64,000 bases of DNA from assembly GCA_017411805.1 (NCBI GenBank), contig JAFQPI010000016.1, positions 1-64,000 of the forward strand, in the 5' to 3' direction. This stretch comes from Clostridia bacterium (lineage in GTDB: Bacteria; Bacillota; Clostridia; Oscillospirales; CAG-272). The position numbers were made by a program, and so were the translations under genes. Below the pieces are notes generated by a model that did not search any database, was not told the origin of the DNA, and saw only the letters and a program-made list of their open reading frames with translations. Below, piece by piece: positions 43,865 through 54,158 of this stretch (the stretch's first letter is position 1; each line of letters opens with the position of its first letter).

Positions 43865-44674
43865 ATGTTGGAAAACTTCCTCAACTGGCTCATCGGCGTT
43901 GCTCAGGACGTCGGACTCAAGCTCCTTGCCGCTATCCTTGTATGGATCGTTGGCTCTCTTATCATCAAGGGAGTGCTTAAGGTCTTCCCGAACGGTAAGA
44001 AATTCGCGAAGATGGATCCCACCGTCAAATCCTTCCTTAACTCCTTTGTTAATATCGGACTCTGGGTCATCCTTATCGTTTGCATCGTAGCAATTCTCGG
44101 CGTTCCCATGGCGAGCGTTATCGCCGCTATCGCATCCTGCGGTGTTGCTATCGGTCTTGCTATGCAGGGTTCTCTCTCGAACCTCGCAGGCGGCATTATG
44201 CTCCTTCTGTTCCGTCCCTTCAGCGTTGGCGAGTTCATCGAGACCTCGGGCGTTTCGGGTACCGTTAACGAGATTGGTATCTTCTACACCCTTCTGATCA
44301 CCGTTGACAACAAGCACGTGACCATCCCCAACGGCGCGATGATGAACAACACCGTCATCAACTACTCCCGCGAGGATCTCCGCCGTGTAGATATGGACTT
44401 CGGCATTACTTACGAATCCGATTCCGAGAAGGCTTGCGAGATCGCAAAGAGAGTTGCATCGGCTCATGCTGACGTTAAGACCGATAAGGACGTATTCGCT
44501 CGCGTTACAAGCCTCGGCGACTCCGCTGTAGTCGTTACCGTCCGCGTTTGGGCTGAGGCAGGCAACTACTGGGGCGTTAAGTTCGACCTTACCACCGAGA
44601 TCCGCAAGGCTCTTGAGGCAGAGGGCGTGTCCTGTGCATATCCTCATATGGACGTAACGATCTTAAATAAATAA
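43865..44674 (+). CDS. mscS: Mechanosensitive channel, MscS family
   Basis: The 269 residues contain three membrane segments: about 14-38, 58-80 and the pore helix near 85-113 with AIASCGVAIGLAMQGSLSN and LAGG, as in MscS TM3. The cytoplasmic beta and alpha/beta domains follow (FSVGEFIETSGVSGTVNEIG, IPNGAMMNNTVINYS). The channel opens under membrane tension to release solutes during osmotic downshock. An AT-rich promoter region (TATAAT near 43820) precedes. cinA follows 33 bases later. Confidence 0.95.
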   Translation: MLENFLNWLIGVAQDVGLKLLAAILVWIVGSLIIKGVLKVFPNGKKFAKMDPTVKSFLNSFVNIGLWVILIVCIVAILGVPMASVIAAIASCGVAIGLAMQGSLSNLAGGIMLLLFRPFSVGEFIETSGVSGTVNEIGIFYTLLITVDNKHVTIPNGAMMNNTVINYSREDLRRVDMDFGITYESDSEKACEIAKRVASAHADVKTDKDVFARVTSLGDSAVVVTVRVWAEAGNYWGVKFDLTTEIRKALEAEGVSCAYPHMDVTILNK

Positions 44675-44707
44675 TAGCACTAATTGAATAACAAGGGAGA
44701 CCCGGTA

Positions 44708-45952
44708 ATGAAAGATGTCAGAAGCGCAGAGATTTTATGTGTCGGCACGGAGCTTTTGCTCGGCGACATTGTAAACACTAATGCCTCGTATATTTCGAGG
44801 AGGCTTGCCGCTCTCGGCATCCCCGTCTACCGCCAAGCCGTTGTGGGAGATAATCCCGAGCGGATGCGGGAAGCGGTTGCCGGGTCTTTCGCGCGCTCGG
44901 ATTGCCTGATCCTGACTGGCGGACTCGGACCGACCTGCGATGATATAACGAAAGAGATCGTTGCGGAGTATTTCGGACTCCCCCTTGAGCTGAATGAAGA
45001 GGCTCTTGAGCGGATGAAGTCGTATTTTTCCTCCACGGGAAGAGCTATGACGAAGAATAATGAAAAACAAGCAATGGCACCGCGCGGCGCACGTGTTTTG
45101 CAGAACGATTGGGGCACCGCTCCGGGACTCGTCATTGAGCATGGAGAAAAGACTGCCATCCTTCTCCCCGGACCGCCCATCGAGCTTGAGCCGATGTGGC
45201 GCGAGAGGGTGGAGCCTTATCTCTTTGAGCGTTCGGATTCGGTCATCGTATCGAAGAATATTCACATCCTCGGTATGGGCGAATCGGCTGTCGAGGAAAA
45301 GCTCTACCGTATGATGACGGAGCTGACGAATCCCACCGTCGCGCCCTATGCGGGCAACGGCGAGGTACGTGTCAGAGTCAGCGCAAGAGCTAAGGACACG
45401 GATACCGCGTCCGCGATGTGCGACACTCTTATCGAGGAGATCAAAAAGACCGAGGTCGGTGAGTTTATCTACGGCATCGACGTTGACAGCATTGAAAACG
45501 CGCTTGTCATGCATCTGCGCGAGCGCGGAATGACGGTCGCCTGCGCTGAATCCTGCACGGGTGGACTTATCGCAAAGCGCATCACCGATATCGCGGGATG
45601 CTCGGACGTTTTCCTCGGCGGCTGTGTGACCTACGCGGTCGACGCGAAGGTGAAGCTTATCGGAGTCAGCCGCGAGACTATTGACCGATACGGCGTTGTT
45701 TCGGCTGAAACTGCGTCTGAGATGGCGCGCGGAGTAAGACTTGCTCTCGGTGCCGATATCGGTATTGCGACAACGGGTATCGCGGGACCCGGCGGCGGAA
45801 CCCCGGAGCAGCCCGTCGGTACTGTTTATATTGCGATCTCGACGAAGGACGGCGAGACTGCGAAGCTTTTGCGCCTCTCTCCGAAGCGTTCGCGCGAGTT
45901 TATCCGCATCTGCGCGGCGACAAATGCAATGCGTTTGGCAATAAAAGTCTGA
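44708..45952 (+). CDS. cinA: CinA-family protein (MoCF domain plus NMN deamidase domain)
   Basis: ATG 44708 gives 414 residues starting MKDVRSAEILCVGTELLLGD; the in-frame ATG at 44684 has no ribosome site. The N-terminal domain (about 1-170) is MoCF-like with GTELLLGDIVNTN and GGLGPTCDD. The C-terminal PncC domain (about 255-410) has CAESCTGGLIAKRITDIAG and GIAGPGGGTPEQPVG. CinA hydrolyses ADP-ribose in its first half and deamidates nicotinamide mononucleotide in the second, feeding NAD recycling. It may be cotranscribed with mscS. Confidence 0.93.
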   Translation: MKDVRSAEILCVGTELLLGDIVNTNASYISRRLAALGIPVYRQAVVGDNPERMREAVAGSFARSDCLILTGGLGPTCDDITKEIVAEYFGLPLELNEEALERMKSYFSSTGRAMTKNNEKQAMAPRGARVLQNDWGTAPGLVIEHGEKTAILLPGPPIELEPMWRERVEPYLFERSDSVIVSKNIHILGMGESAVEEKLYRMMTELTNPTVAPYAGNGEVRVRVSARAKDTDTASAMCDTLIEEIKKTEVGEFIYGIDVDSIENALVMHLRERGMTVACAESCTGGLIAKRITDIAGCSDVFLGGCVTYAVDAKVKLIGVSRETIDRYGVVSAETASEMARGVRLALGADIGIATTGIAGPGGGTPEQPVGTVYIAISTKDGETAKLLRLSPKRSREFIRICAATNAMRLAIKV

Positions 45953-45990
45953 AAAAGCGACAAGTTTTTACAAAAATCACAAAATACCTC

Positions 45991-46019
45991 TTGATTTTCG
46001 GGAAATAATATATTACAAT
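45991..46019 (+). promoter_or_regulatory. Promoter of pfkA
   Basis: TTGATT (45991-45996), 17 bases, TACAAT (46014-46019). Confidence 0.6.
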
Positions 46020-46071
46020 AATAGCGTTAATTATTTATAGTCGGTTTTTACCGACGGGAAGCGAGAAAACA

Positions 46072-47148
46072 ATGAAAAAATTCAACACCATCGGAGTTCT
46101 CACATCGGGCGGTGATGCGCCCGGAATGAACTGCGCTGTTCGCGCTATCACCCGCCGTGCCCTTGCAAACGGACTGAAGGTCAAGGGAATTCTCGGCGGC
46201 TACAGCGGACTGATCAAGGACGAGATGATCGACCTCGATGCCCGCGCCGTATCCAATATCGAAAATCTCGGAGGCACCATCCTTCTTACCGACCGTTGCG
46301 ACGAATTCAAGTACGAGGAAGGTATGCAGAAGGCTATTGCTACCTGCAAGAAGAACAATATCGACGCTATCGTGGCAATCGGCGGCGACGGAACCTTCCG
46401 CGGTGCAACCGATCTTTCCCTTCGCGGAATTCCCACCATCGGCGTTACCGGTTCTATCGACAATGATATCACCGCTACCGACTACACCGTCGGCTTTGAC
46501 ACCGCTATGAACACCGCCATGGAAGCAATCGACAAGCTCCGCGACACCTGCCAGTCCCACGCGCGCTGCAACGTGGTCGAGGTCATGGGACGTGACTGCG
46601 GCGAGATCGCGCTCAAGACGGGTATCGCGTCTGGCGCGGTAGCTATTGCTATCCCCGAGATCCCCTTTGACGAGGATGCCGCTATCGAGCGTATCCTCAA
46701 GGCAAAGAACGCGGGCAAGAGAAGCATGCTCGTGGTTGTTTCCGAGGGCGTATTCAACGCTGAGGGCAAGCCCTACGGCGAGGACCTCAAGAAGGTCATT
46801 CAGGATAAGACGGGTATCGAGACCAAGTTCGCTCGCCTTGCGCACGTTGTTCGCGGCGGCTCTCCCACACTCCGCGACAGACTTACGGCTACCGAGATGG
46901 GCAGCTACGCTATCGACCTTCTTCTTGACGGCAAGAGCGATTGCATCGTTGCAGAGGTTGACGGACGCATCGTATCCTTTGATATCAAGTTCGCGCTCAC
47001 AGTTGACAAGATGTATAAGAAGAAGCTCAAGGAAGGCGCGCTTGACGGATTTACCCCCGAGCAGATCGGAACTATGGAAGAGATCTGTGATTTCCGAGCA
47101 TCCGAGATCAAGCGTCTTTACGATATTCATCTCTCTCTTTGTGAATAA
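46072..47148 (+). CDS. pfkA: 6-phosphofructokinase, ATP type
   Basis: The 358 residues show GVLTSGGDAPGMN, IGGDGTFRGA and GSIDNDI. Gly in GGDG (not GGDD) at the phosphoryl-donor site indicates ATP use. VEVMGRDCG and the fructose-6-phosphate residues around VRGGSPTLRDR are intact. It phosphorylates fructose-6-phosphate to the 1,6-bisphosphate in glycolysis. It is slightly longer than E. coli PfkA (320) owing to a C-terminal extension. A separate PPi-type enzyme is encoded at 58129. Confidence 0.95.
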   Translation: MKKFNTIGVLTSGGDAPGMNCAVRAITRRALANGLKVKGILGGYSGLIKDEMIDLDARAVSNIENLGGTILLTDRCDEFKYEEGMQKAIATCKKNNIDAIVAIGGDGTFRGATDLSLRGIPTIGVTGSIDNDITATDYTVGFDTAMNTAMEAIDKLRDTCQSHARCNVVEVMGRDCGEIALKTGIASGAVAIAIPEIPFDEDAAIERILKAKNAGKRSMLVVVSEGVFNAEGKPYGEDLKKVIQDKTGIETKFARLAHVVRGGSPTLRDRLTATEMGSYAIDLLLDGKSDCIVAEVDGRIVSFDIKFALTVDKMYKKKLKEGALDGFTPEQIGTMEEICDFRASEIKRLYDIHLSLCE

Positions 47149-47160
47149 AACTGCTGATTA

Positions 47161-47193
47161 AAACAGCCCCATCGGTTCGATGGGGCTGTTTTT
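47161..47193 (+). terminator. Terminator of pfkA
   Basis: AAACAGCCCCATCG pairs with CGATGGGGCTGTTT around GTT, with a T-run. Confidence 0.92.
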
Positions 47194-47298
47194 GTGACGA
47201 AAAAACACCAAAAATTCACAAAAGCTTTTGTTTTGCACCATCCGGATTATCAAAAAAAGGTATATAATATTGCTGAAAACGGGAAAGGCGGTGCAATC

Positions 47299-48015
47299 GT
47301 GGCGAAGAATAATTACATATTCAAGCGTGTTGAGAAGAAGTATCTGCTGACTGATGGGCTTCGCGATGAGCTGACGTCAAGGATATTGCCCATGCTCATT
47401 CCTGATGCCTACGGCAGGAGCACGATATCAAGCCTCTACCTTGACACGCCCGATTATCGTATCATACGCGCTTCGATCGAGGCGAAGAATGAGGGGCACG
47501 CATATAAGGAAAAGCTCCGCCTGCGTACGTACGGCACGCCGGGGGATGATACCAAGGTATTCCTTGAGATAAAAAAGAAATACAAGGGAGTCGTTTATAA
47601 GCGGAGGATATCGCTTACCCACGCCGCCGCGATGGAATACATCACGGGCGGAGATAAACCGCCCGATTCACAGATCATGCGCGAGATAGATTACGCGATG
47701 CGCTTCTACGGCGACGTAAGACCGAGCGCAGTGGTCTCATATGAACGAGACGCTTTTTTCGTCCGCGATCTGCCCGCTTTGCGGATCACCTTTGACAGAT
47801 CTGTACGCTACAGGTCGGAATTGCTTGATCTGAAAGAGGGAAGCGGAGGAAAAATGATTCTGCCCGATGGCTTGAGCCTTATGGAGATCAAGACCGACGG
47901 CGCAATGCCTCTTTGGCTTTCGCACGCGCTCGATGAGCTTAAGATATACCCCGCGTCATACTCGAAATACGGAAATGCATATACCGATATTATTAATACA
48001 AAAGAGGAGAACTAA
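47299..48015 (+). CDS. Polyphosphate polymerase, VTC domain
   Basis: GTG 47299 is chosen: AAAGGCGGTG lies just upstream, and the longer frame begins before a TATAAT box at about 47266. The 238 residues show the VTC tunnel pattern: FKRVEKKYLL, SSLYLDTPDY, KLRLRTYG, VFLEIKKKYKG, SYERDAFF, RITFDRSVRYR, LMEIKTDG and a final YSKYGNAY. VTC proteins polymerise phosphate from ATP into polyphosphate chains. It is the first gene of a VTC/DUF4956/Cthe_2159-like set. Confidence 0.88.
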   Translation: MAKNNYIFKRVEKKYLLTDGLRDELTSRILPMLIPDAYGRSTISSLYLDTPDYRIIRASIEAKNEGHAYKEKLRLRTYGTPGDDTKVFLEIKKKYKGVVYKRRISLTHAAAMEYITGGDKPPDSQIMREIDYAMRFYGDVRPSAVVSYERDAFFVRDLPALRITFDRSVRYRSELLDLKEGSGGKMILPDGLSLMEIKTDGAMPLWLSHALDELKIYPASYSKYGNAYTDIINTKEEN

Positions 48016-48687
48016 ATGACACAGTTTTTTGAATCAATAGTAACGGCGGGAGCAGGGCTTTCGCTGAGATCCTACCTTATCGCGCTCGGATTTTCGCTTG
48101 CATGCGGACTTATCGTGCTTCTTGCCACGTCGTTCCGCGGGAATATCACAAAGAGCTTTGCGGTCACGGTGTTGCTTCTTCCCGCGATAGTACAGACGGT
48201 TATCATGATGGTCAACGGCAATGTCGGTACGGGAATTGCCGTGGCGGGCGCGTTCTCGCTCGTAAGATTCAGATCGGTTCCCGGCAAGGCACGCGAGATA
48301 GCCGCGATCTTCCTTTCCATGACCGCGGGACTTGCTTGCGCGGCGGGATACGTTGCGCTCGCACTTCTTTTTACCTTGGTGATTTCCGTGATCATGCTGA
48401 TCTTTGCGCTCATACCGATCAGACGCGAGCGCGAATATGAGCTGCATATCACGGTTCCCGAGTCGCTTTCCTTCATGGGCGCATTCGAGGATATCTTCAA
48501 GGAATATACCCGACGTGTCCGTCTGACGAAGACCAAAACTTCCAATATGGGCAGCCTTTATAAGCTTACCTACATAATTGATCTAAAGGATCCCGCGCGC
48601 GCCAAGGAAATGATCGACGCGCTCCGCACGCGCAACGGTAATCTTGAGATCTCGCTCTGTGTTGCATGTGAGGAGAATGAACTCTGA
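48016..48687 (+). CDS. DUF4956 membrane protein
   Basis: The 223 residues have about four membrane segments (near 19-40, 47-66, 70-84, 98-136) with the family motif AFSLVRFRSVPGKAREI between them and a cytoplasmic C-terminal domain. It starts 1 base after the VTC stop and overlaps the next gene by one base. DUF4956 proteins occur with VTC polymerases in many Firmicutes and are thought to help place or export the product; the mechanism is not known. Confidence 0.88.
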   Translation: MTQFFESIVTAGAGLSLRSYLIALGFSLACGLIVLLATSFRGNITKSFAVTVLLLPAIVQTVIMMVNGNVGTGIAVAGAFSLVRFRSVPGKAREIAAIFLSMTAGLACAAGYVALALLFTLVISVIMLIFALIPIRREREYELHITVPESLSFMGAFEDIFKEYTRRVRLTKTKTSNMGSLYKLTYIIDLKDPARAKEMIDALRTRNGNLEISLCVACEENEL

Positions 48688-50873
48688 TGAAAAATATTTA
48701 TGGAATAATTTCGTTGTTTCTTGCCCTTTTGATGCTTATGTCTTCCTGCGGCGGTAAGATTGATCCCGTCATAGGAGGCGACGGCACAACTCTTCCTCCC
48801 TCCGGCGGTGTTTTGGATCCTCCCGTTGAGGATGAAGCGGGTGTTACCGCTGAAGTAACCGACATCGGCTTTGAGCACGTGGACGAGAATATTGAAACGA
48901 CTATCAAGGTGACCTGCATCGAGGGTACGCCGAATGCGTATACTCTCGAGAACGGAGTTCTTACCTTCTCGGGTCTCTCCGCCGATTCGATCTACAGCGT
49001 CACGGGAAATCTCGGCGGTTACGTGGTTATCGATGCGGGGGACGATCATAAATTTGAGCTCGAGCTTCAGGGCGTAATAATCCAGAGCGGTACCGAATCT
49101 CCGATAATTGCCAAGAGCGGGGACAAGGTAACTTTGACGGCGAAAAAGGATACTTCCAACTTTATTTACGATCTGCGCGAGGCGGTAGATTCGACTGTGG
49201 AGGGCGTATACTCGGGCGCGGTCCATTCCGAATGTGATCTTGGGATCGGCGGCAAGGGAAGTCTTACCGTCGAGTCAAAGAACAATAACGGCATCCATTC
49301 GAAGGATGATCTTGAACTTAAAAATCTCAATCTTACCGTTACCGCGGTTGACAATGCGCTCAAGGGCAACGACAGCGTGACGGTTGAATCGGGCAATATA
49401 GTCCTTATTTCCCGCGCGGGCGACGGTATCAAGACCTCGAACAGCGATATCTCGGATAAGGGAAATCAGCGCGGAGATATTACGTTTATGGCGGGCAGAG
49501 TGGATATATACGCCGCTTGCGACGCTATTGACGCCTCGCATGACGTTATCGTTGAGGGCGAGACGGTTCTCAATATTTTTACCGACAAATACTCCGAGTA
49601 TTCTGAGGAGGTCACGGCGGTCAAGGAGAACGTGTACTATATCCGCTTTATGAGCAAGGATTATAATTATTCCGTGAAGTATAGCAACGACGCGGGCGAG
49701 AGCATATGGAAGACGGCGGAATTTGATTCCGAGGTATCATCCTCATCGGGTGGTGGCCCCGGCGGCAGCAGACCCGGAAAACCCGGACAATCGGGTCAGC
49801 CCGGTAAACCGGGAGAGCAATCTGCTATCTGTTATTACAAGGTGGATAAACCCGCGGGTTATTCAAAGATGCAGCTCTTTGTTTATTCATCGGATCAAAA
49901 GACCGAGCAGGAGACAGATTATCTTGCCGCAACCCAGCAGATGTCTGTAAACGAAAGCTACGATACGATAGCTATTGATGTTTACGGAGATTCGCTTCGC
50001 ATGAGCTGGACCAATTATTCAACTTCATCTCGTCCGGGCGGATTCGGCGGCGGCATGGGCGGTCCCGGCGGAATGGGGGAAGGCAATAAGGATAAATCCG
50101 AGCATTCCGCAAAGGGTATCAAGGCAGCAAACGAGATCGTGATCTCGGGAGGCACTATCTATATCAAGGCTTATGACGATGCGCTTCATGCCAATGCCGA
50201 TACCGCGCTTGAAAACGGAAAGGCACCCACGGGAAACGTCACCGTCAGCGGCGGCAAGCTGACGCTGTATTCGAATGATGACGGCATGCATGCGGACGGC
50301 GTTATGAAGGTCTCGGGCGGCAGCGTTGCCATCACTAACAGCTACGAGGGCATCGAGGGCAATAGCGTTCTTATCGCGGGCGGCAGCATTGCGCTCAGAT
50401 CGAGAGATGACGGCATAAATTCGACCGCAACTTCGGGGAACGGCATTACAGTTTCGGACGGTTCGCTCTTTATCTACGCAAGCGGCGACGGTATCGACTC
50501 GAACAGCCGCTCGTCATATCAAGGAATCGTTTTCAGCGGCGGAAGAACGATCGTGATATCCACCTCGGGCGGTAATTCCGCGATCGACAGCGAGCAGGGC
50601 TACAGCTACAGCGGCGGTTACGTGCTCGCACTGATGCCATCGGGCGGTATGTCGAGCGAGGCTACGCATTGCAAGGATTTCAATTCGGTCGCGCAAAAGG
50701 TCTCGGGAGACGTCAACGAGGGCGAATACCTTACGGTCGGCGATATTGTAACATTAAAAATGCCGGCGACTTTGCGCGGACTTGTCATCTTTATCGGTGA
50801 TAAGGATGCGAAAATATCTACATCAAAAACGTCGGATGCAAGCTTTGACGATAATGGAATAGCTTGGAATTAA
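48687..50873 (+). CDS. Cthe_2159-like beta-helix lipoprotein
   Basis: The 728 residues begin with a lipoprotein signal (FLALLMLMSSC). Regularly spaced strands follow (LNLTVTAVDNALKGNDSVTV, ITFMAGRVDIYAACDAIDAS), matching the carbohydrate-binding Cthe_2159 family, a beta-helix able to bind acidic polymers. Two Gly/Pro-rich linkers (about 350-372, GGPGGSRPGKPGQSG, and about 450-472, GGFGGGMGGPGGMG) split the helix. The gene overlaps DUF4956 by one base. Its place in the VTC operon suggests that it binds polyphosphate or the wall polymer to which it is linked; this is inference. Confidence 0.85.
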   Translation: MKNIYGIISLFLALLMLMSSCGGKIDPVIGGDGTTLPPSGGVLDPPVEDEAGVTAEVTDIGFEHVDENIETTIKVTCIEGTPNAYTLENGVLTFSGLSADSIYSVTGNLGGYVVIDAGDDHKFELELQGVIIQSGTESPIIAKSGDKVTLTAKKDTSNFIYDLREAVDSTVEGVYSGAVHSECDLGIGGKGSLTVESKNNNGIHSKDDLELKNLNLTVTAVDNALKGNDSVTVESGNIVLISRAGDGIKTSNSDISDKGNQRGDITFMAGRVDIYAACDAIDASHDVIVEGETVLNIFTDKYSEYSEEVTAVKENVYYIRFMSKDYNYSVKYSNDAGESIWKTAEFDSEVSSSSGGGPGGSRPGKPGQSGQPGKPGEQSAICYYKVDKPAGYSKMQLFVYSSDQKTEQETDYLAATQQMSVNESYDTIAIDVYGDSLRMSWTNYSTSSRPGGFGGGMGGPGGMGEGNKDKSEHSAKGIKAANEIVISGGTIYIKAYDDALHANADTALENGKAPTGNVTVSGGKLTLYSNDDGMHADGVMKVSGGSVAITNSYEGIEGNSVLIAGGSIALRSRDDGINSTATSGNGITVSDGSLFIYASGDGIDSNSRSSYQGIVFSGGRTIVISTSGGNSAIDSEQGYSYSGGYVLALMPSGGMSSEATHCKDFNSVAQKVSGDVNEGEYLTVGDIVTLKMPATLRGLVIFIGDKDAKISTSKTSDASFDDNGIAWN

Positions 50874-50879
50874 CTATCG

Positions 50880-50917
50880 GTGACCAGCGGTCTATGACCG
50901 CTGGTCACTTTTTTAAA
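50880..50917 (+). terminator. Terminator of the VTC operon
   Basis: GTGACCAGCGGTC pairs with GACCGCTGGTCAC around TAT, followed by TTTTTTAAATTT. Confidence 0.95.
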
Positions 50918-50945
50918 TTTCTCAATAATTTTTTTCAAAATACTC

Positions 50946-50974
50946 TTGTTTTGTCGAAAAATATAAGGTATAAT
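50946..50974 (+). promoter_or_regulatory. Promoter of lepA
   Basis: TTGTTT (50946-50951), 17 bases, TATAAT (50969-50974). Confidence 0.6.
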
Positions 50975-51007
50975 ATATACTGAATATATATAAATTGAGA
51001 GTTTAAA

Positions 51008-52819
51008 ATGGCAAACAACAAACAGATTAGAAATTTTTCGATAATAGCGCATATCGACCACGGTAAGTCAACGCTTGCCGACCGTCTGCTTGAGGAGACG
51101 GGCGCGGTTGCGAAGCGCGATATGGAGGAGCAGGTTCTCGACAATATGGACCTTGAGCGCGAGCGCGGAATTACAATCAAGGCGCGCGCGGTAAGGCTTG
51201 ACTATAAGGCGGACAACGGTGAGGATTATATCTTCAACCTCATCGACACCCCCGGCCACGTTGACTTCAACTACGAGGTATCGCGCTCGCTCAACGCTTG
51301 CGAGGGTGCGCTTCTCGTCGTGGACGCAACTCAGGGTATCGAGGCGCAGACTCTTGCCAACGCATATCTCGCGGTCGACGCGGGGCTTGAGATAGTTCCC
51401 GTCATCAACAAGATCGACCTTCCGAGCGCGGATATCGAGCGTTGCAGAAACGAGATCGAGGACATTATCGGCATTCCCGCCGAGGATTGCCCCGCGGTTT
51501 CGGCAAAGGTTGGACTGAATATCCATGACGTGCTTGAGGCGGTCGTCCGCGATATCCCGAATCCCGAGGGAGATCCGGATGCTCCCCTCCGCGCGCTGAT
51601 TTTCGATTCATATTACGATTCCTATCTCGGAGTCGTCGTTTATATCCGTATCATTGACGGTACTCTTCGCACAGGCGACCGTATCAAGCTTATGAGCACA
51701 GGTGCGGTCTTCGAGGTCACCGCAGTCGGCTCGATGGAGGCTTTCGGTCTCAAGCCGATAGGAGAGCTTTCTGTCGGAGAGGTTGGTTATCTTACCGCCT
51801 CGATCAAGAATATTTCGGACACACGTGTCGGTGATACCGTGACTCTTGCCGATGCACCCGCAAGTAACGCTCTTCCCGGATTCAAGGCGGTTCAGCCTAT
51901 GGTATTTGCGGGCATCTATCCCGAGGACGGCGCAAGATATGAGGATCTGCGAGAAGCTTTGCTCAAGCTTCAGCTCAACGATGCGGCTCTGACGTTTGAG
52001 CCTGAGACCTCGACGGCTCTCGGATTCGGTTTCCGTTGCGGATTCCTTGGTCTGCTTCATATGGAGATCATCGAGGAGAGACTTGAGCGTGAGTTCAATC
52101 TCGACCTCATCACCACCGCGCCCAGCGTTATCTATGAGGTCAAGACCAAGGACGGCGAGCTCAAGCGTATCGATAACCCGACCGATTATCCTCAGCCCGA
52201 CGAGATTGAGGTGGCTTACGAGCCGATAGTCAAGGCAAACATCATCACGCCGCAGGAGTACGTCGGCGCGCTGATGGATCTCTGCCAGGACCGACGCGGT
52301 ATCTTCAAGGATATGAAGTACCTTGATAATATCCGCGTTGAGCTCCACTACGAGCTCCCGCTCAATGAGATAATTTATAACTTCTTCGACGCGCTCAAGT
52401 CGCGCTCAAGAGGATATGCCTCTCTCGACTATGAGATGTACGAATACCGCGCCTCAAAGCTTTGCAGGCTCGATATCCTTCTCAACGGCGAGCAGGTAGA
52501 TGCTCTTTCATTTATCGTACACGAGGAAAAGGCATACGCAAGAGCGCGTAAGATCGCGGAGCGGCTCAAGGATAATATCCCGCGTCAGCTATTCGAGATC
52601 CCGATCCAGGCGGCTATCGGCGCGCGTATCATCGCCCGTGAGACTGTAAAGGCACTCCGTAAGGACGTTCTTGCAAAGTGCTACGGCGGCGATATCACCA
52701 GAAAGAAGAAGCTGCTTGAAAAGCAGAAGGAAGGCAAAAAGAAGATGCGTAAGCTCGGCTCGGTTCAGGTTTCGCCCGAAGCCTTCATGGCTGTGCTTAA
52801 GCTCGGAGATGACAATTAA
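51008..52819 (+). CDS. lepA: Elongation factor 4 (LepA)
   Basis: The 603 residues carry the GTPase motifs [24 protein letters not shown] and NKIDLP, then domains II-V, ending in the LepA-specific C-terminal part ([37 protein letters not shown]). EF4 binds the ribosome and affects translocation or initiation. Length and motifs are standard. The ribosome site is weak (GAGAG). hemW follows after 139 bases that can form a hairpin GTGAG/CTCAC. Confidence 0.97.
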   Translation: MANNKQIRNFSIIAHIDHGKSTLADRLLEETGAVAKRDMEEQVLDNMDLERERGITIKARAVRLDYKADNGEDYIFNLIDTPGHVDFNYEVSRSLNACEGALLVVDATQGIEAQTLANAYLAVDAGLEIVPVINKIDLPSADIERCRNEIEDIIGIPAEDCPAVSAKVGLNIHDVLEAVVRDIPNPEGDPDAPLRALIFDSYYDSYLGVVVYIRIIDGTLRTGDRIKLMSTGAVFEVTAVGSMEAFGLKPIGELSVGEVGYLTASIKNISDTRVGDTVTLADAPASNALPGFKAVQPMVFAGIYPEDGARYEDLREALLKLQLNDAALTFEPETSTALGFGFRCGFLGLLHMEIIEERLEREFNLDLITTAPSVIYEVKTKDGELKRIDNPTDYPQPDEIEVAYEPIVKANIITPQEYVGALMDLCQDRRGIFKDMKYLDNIRVELHYELPLNEIIYNFFDALKSRSRGYASLDYEMYEYRASKLCRLDILLNGEQVDALSFIVHEEKAYARARKIAERLKDNIPRQLFEIPIQAAIGARIIARETVKALRKDVLAKCYGGDITRKKKLLEKQKEGKKKMRKLGSVQVSPEAFMAVLKLGDDN

Positions 52820-52958
52820 GCAATTGAATATCTTGACTTTTCAATTGAAAACGCGCGCTTATCGCGTGAGCTAAAATCGCATTTTTAACTCACTCCCCTT
52901 GGCGCGCGGACTTGCAAGGTTTGTCAAAAACTGATTTGATTAATATAGGAGAATAATA

Positions 52959-54128
52959 ATGTTTGCAAAAAAGAACCGCAAGCCCCTTGGGCTTTACATA
53001 CATATCCCCTTCTGCAAGAGCAAGTGCGATTATTGTGATTTCTGCTCATTCGTTCCGAATAACAAGGGCGTTGTCGAGCATTATACCGATGCGCTGATCC
53101 TGCAGATGGAGGACTGGAGCGCGCGTTGCCGCAAATACACAATAGATTCGGTATATATCGGCGGCGGAACTCCCACTTATCTTGATATTCGCCGTGTCGC
53201 ACGAATTATCGACGCGGTATACAGCAATTTCAAGATCGACAAGCATGCTGAATTCACGATCGAATGCAACCCCGCGACGGCTGACTACGAATATCTTAGA
53301 AAGCTTCGCCGTCTTGGCGTCAACAGACTTAGCATTGGCTGTCAGAGCGTTCATTCGCGTGAGCTCAAAGCTCTTGGAAGGATCCACAGCTACGAGCAGT
53401 TCGTTGATTGCTTCAACGATGCTCGCGAGGCAGGCTTTGACAATATCAGCGTCGATCTGATGTACGGCATTCCCGAGCAGACGGAGAAGAGCTTCATTGA
53501 GACCCTGACCGCGGTCACCTCTCTCGGCCCGGATCATATCTCGCTCTATGCCCTCAAGATCGAGGAAAATACTCCTTTTGCTGCAATGAAGGAAAGGCTT
53601 GTTCTTCCCGGCGAGGAGGCTGAATTCGCAATGTATACTCACGCTGTCGATTATCTCGCATCGCGCGGATACGACAGATACGAGATCTCCAATTTCTGCC
53701 GCGAGGGCGCAGCATCACTCCACAATCTCAAGTATTGGCATTGCGATAATTATCTCGGTCTCGGTGCAAGCGCGCATTCATACTTCGAGGATGAAAGATT
53801 TTCGACCACCCGCGTGGTTCGCGACTACATTGACGGTCTTGAGATCATCGGCACCGATATCAATATCGTTGCATCGAGCGAGAAGATCGATTCGGCAGAG
53901 TGTATGGACGAGTACGTTATGCTCGGTATGAGACTTGCCGAGGGTATCGTTATTGCGGATTTCGAAAGAAGATTCAATACGCCCTTTGCCGAAAAATACG
54001 GAGCAAGGCTCGATGAATTCGTTGACGACGGCTTTGTTATCAAGGACGAGCGGGGATACAGATTCTCATCTAACGGCATGTTTGTATCGAATTATATTTT
54101 ATCAAGCGTGCTTGATCTCGGAGATTGA
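52959..54128 (+). CDS. hemW: HemW-type radical SAM protein
   Basis: The 389 residues start after AGGAG. The cluster motif HIPFCKSKCDYCDFCS at about 15-30 gives CxxxCxxC followed by DFxS, as in HemW and not the extra Cys pattern of HemN. SVYIGGGTPTYL, NRLSIGCQSV and YEISNFCREG are family motifs. HemW binds heme and passes it to target proteins and is often beside lepA, as here. Confidence 0.93.
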   Translation: MFAKKNRKPLGLYIHIPFCKSKCDYCDFCSFVPNNKGVVEHYTDALILQMEDWSARCRKYTIDSVYIGGGTPTYLDIRRVARIIDAVYSNFKIDKHAEFTIECNPATADYEYLRKLRRLGVNRLSIGCQSVHSRELKALGRIHSYEQFVDCFNDAREAGFDNISVDLMYGIPEQTEKSFIETLTAVTSLGPDHISLYALKIEENTPFAAMKERLVLPGEEAEFAMYTHAVDYLASRGYDRYEISNFCREGAASLHNLKYWHCDNYLGLGASAHSYFEDERFSTTRVVRDYIDGLEIIGTDINIVASSEKIDSAECMDEYVMLGMRLAEGIVIADFERRFNTPFAEKYGARLDEFVDDGFVIKDERGYRFSSNGMFVSNYILSSVLDLGD

Positions 54129-54158
54129 TAAATTTTTTGATAAATGTAAGAATTACCA

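Noticed and set aside
46048..47130. Long antisense frames over pfkA, and likewise over 58129-59208, 40489-41367, 41745-42743 and 31409-33124
   Set aside because: All lie opposite well-identified enzymes and have no recognisable domain or ribosome site; they follow from codon bias in GC-richer genes.
49730..49830. Collagen-like protein in the VTC operon
   Set aside because: The Gly/Pro-rich stretch is a short linker within a beta-helix protein and lacks long Gly-X-Y runs.
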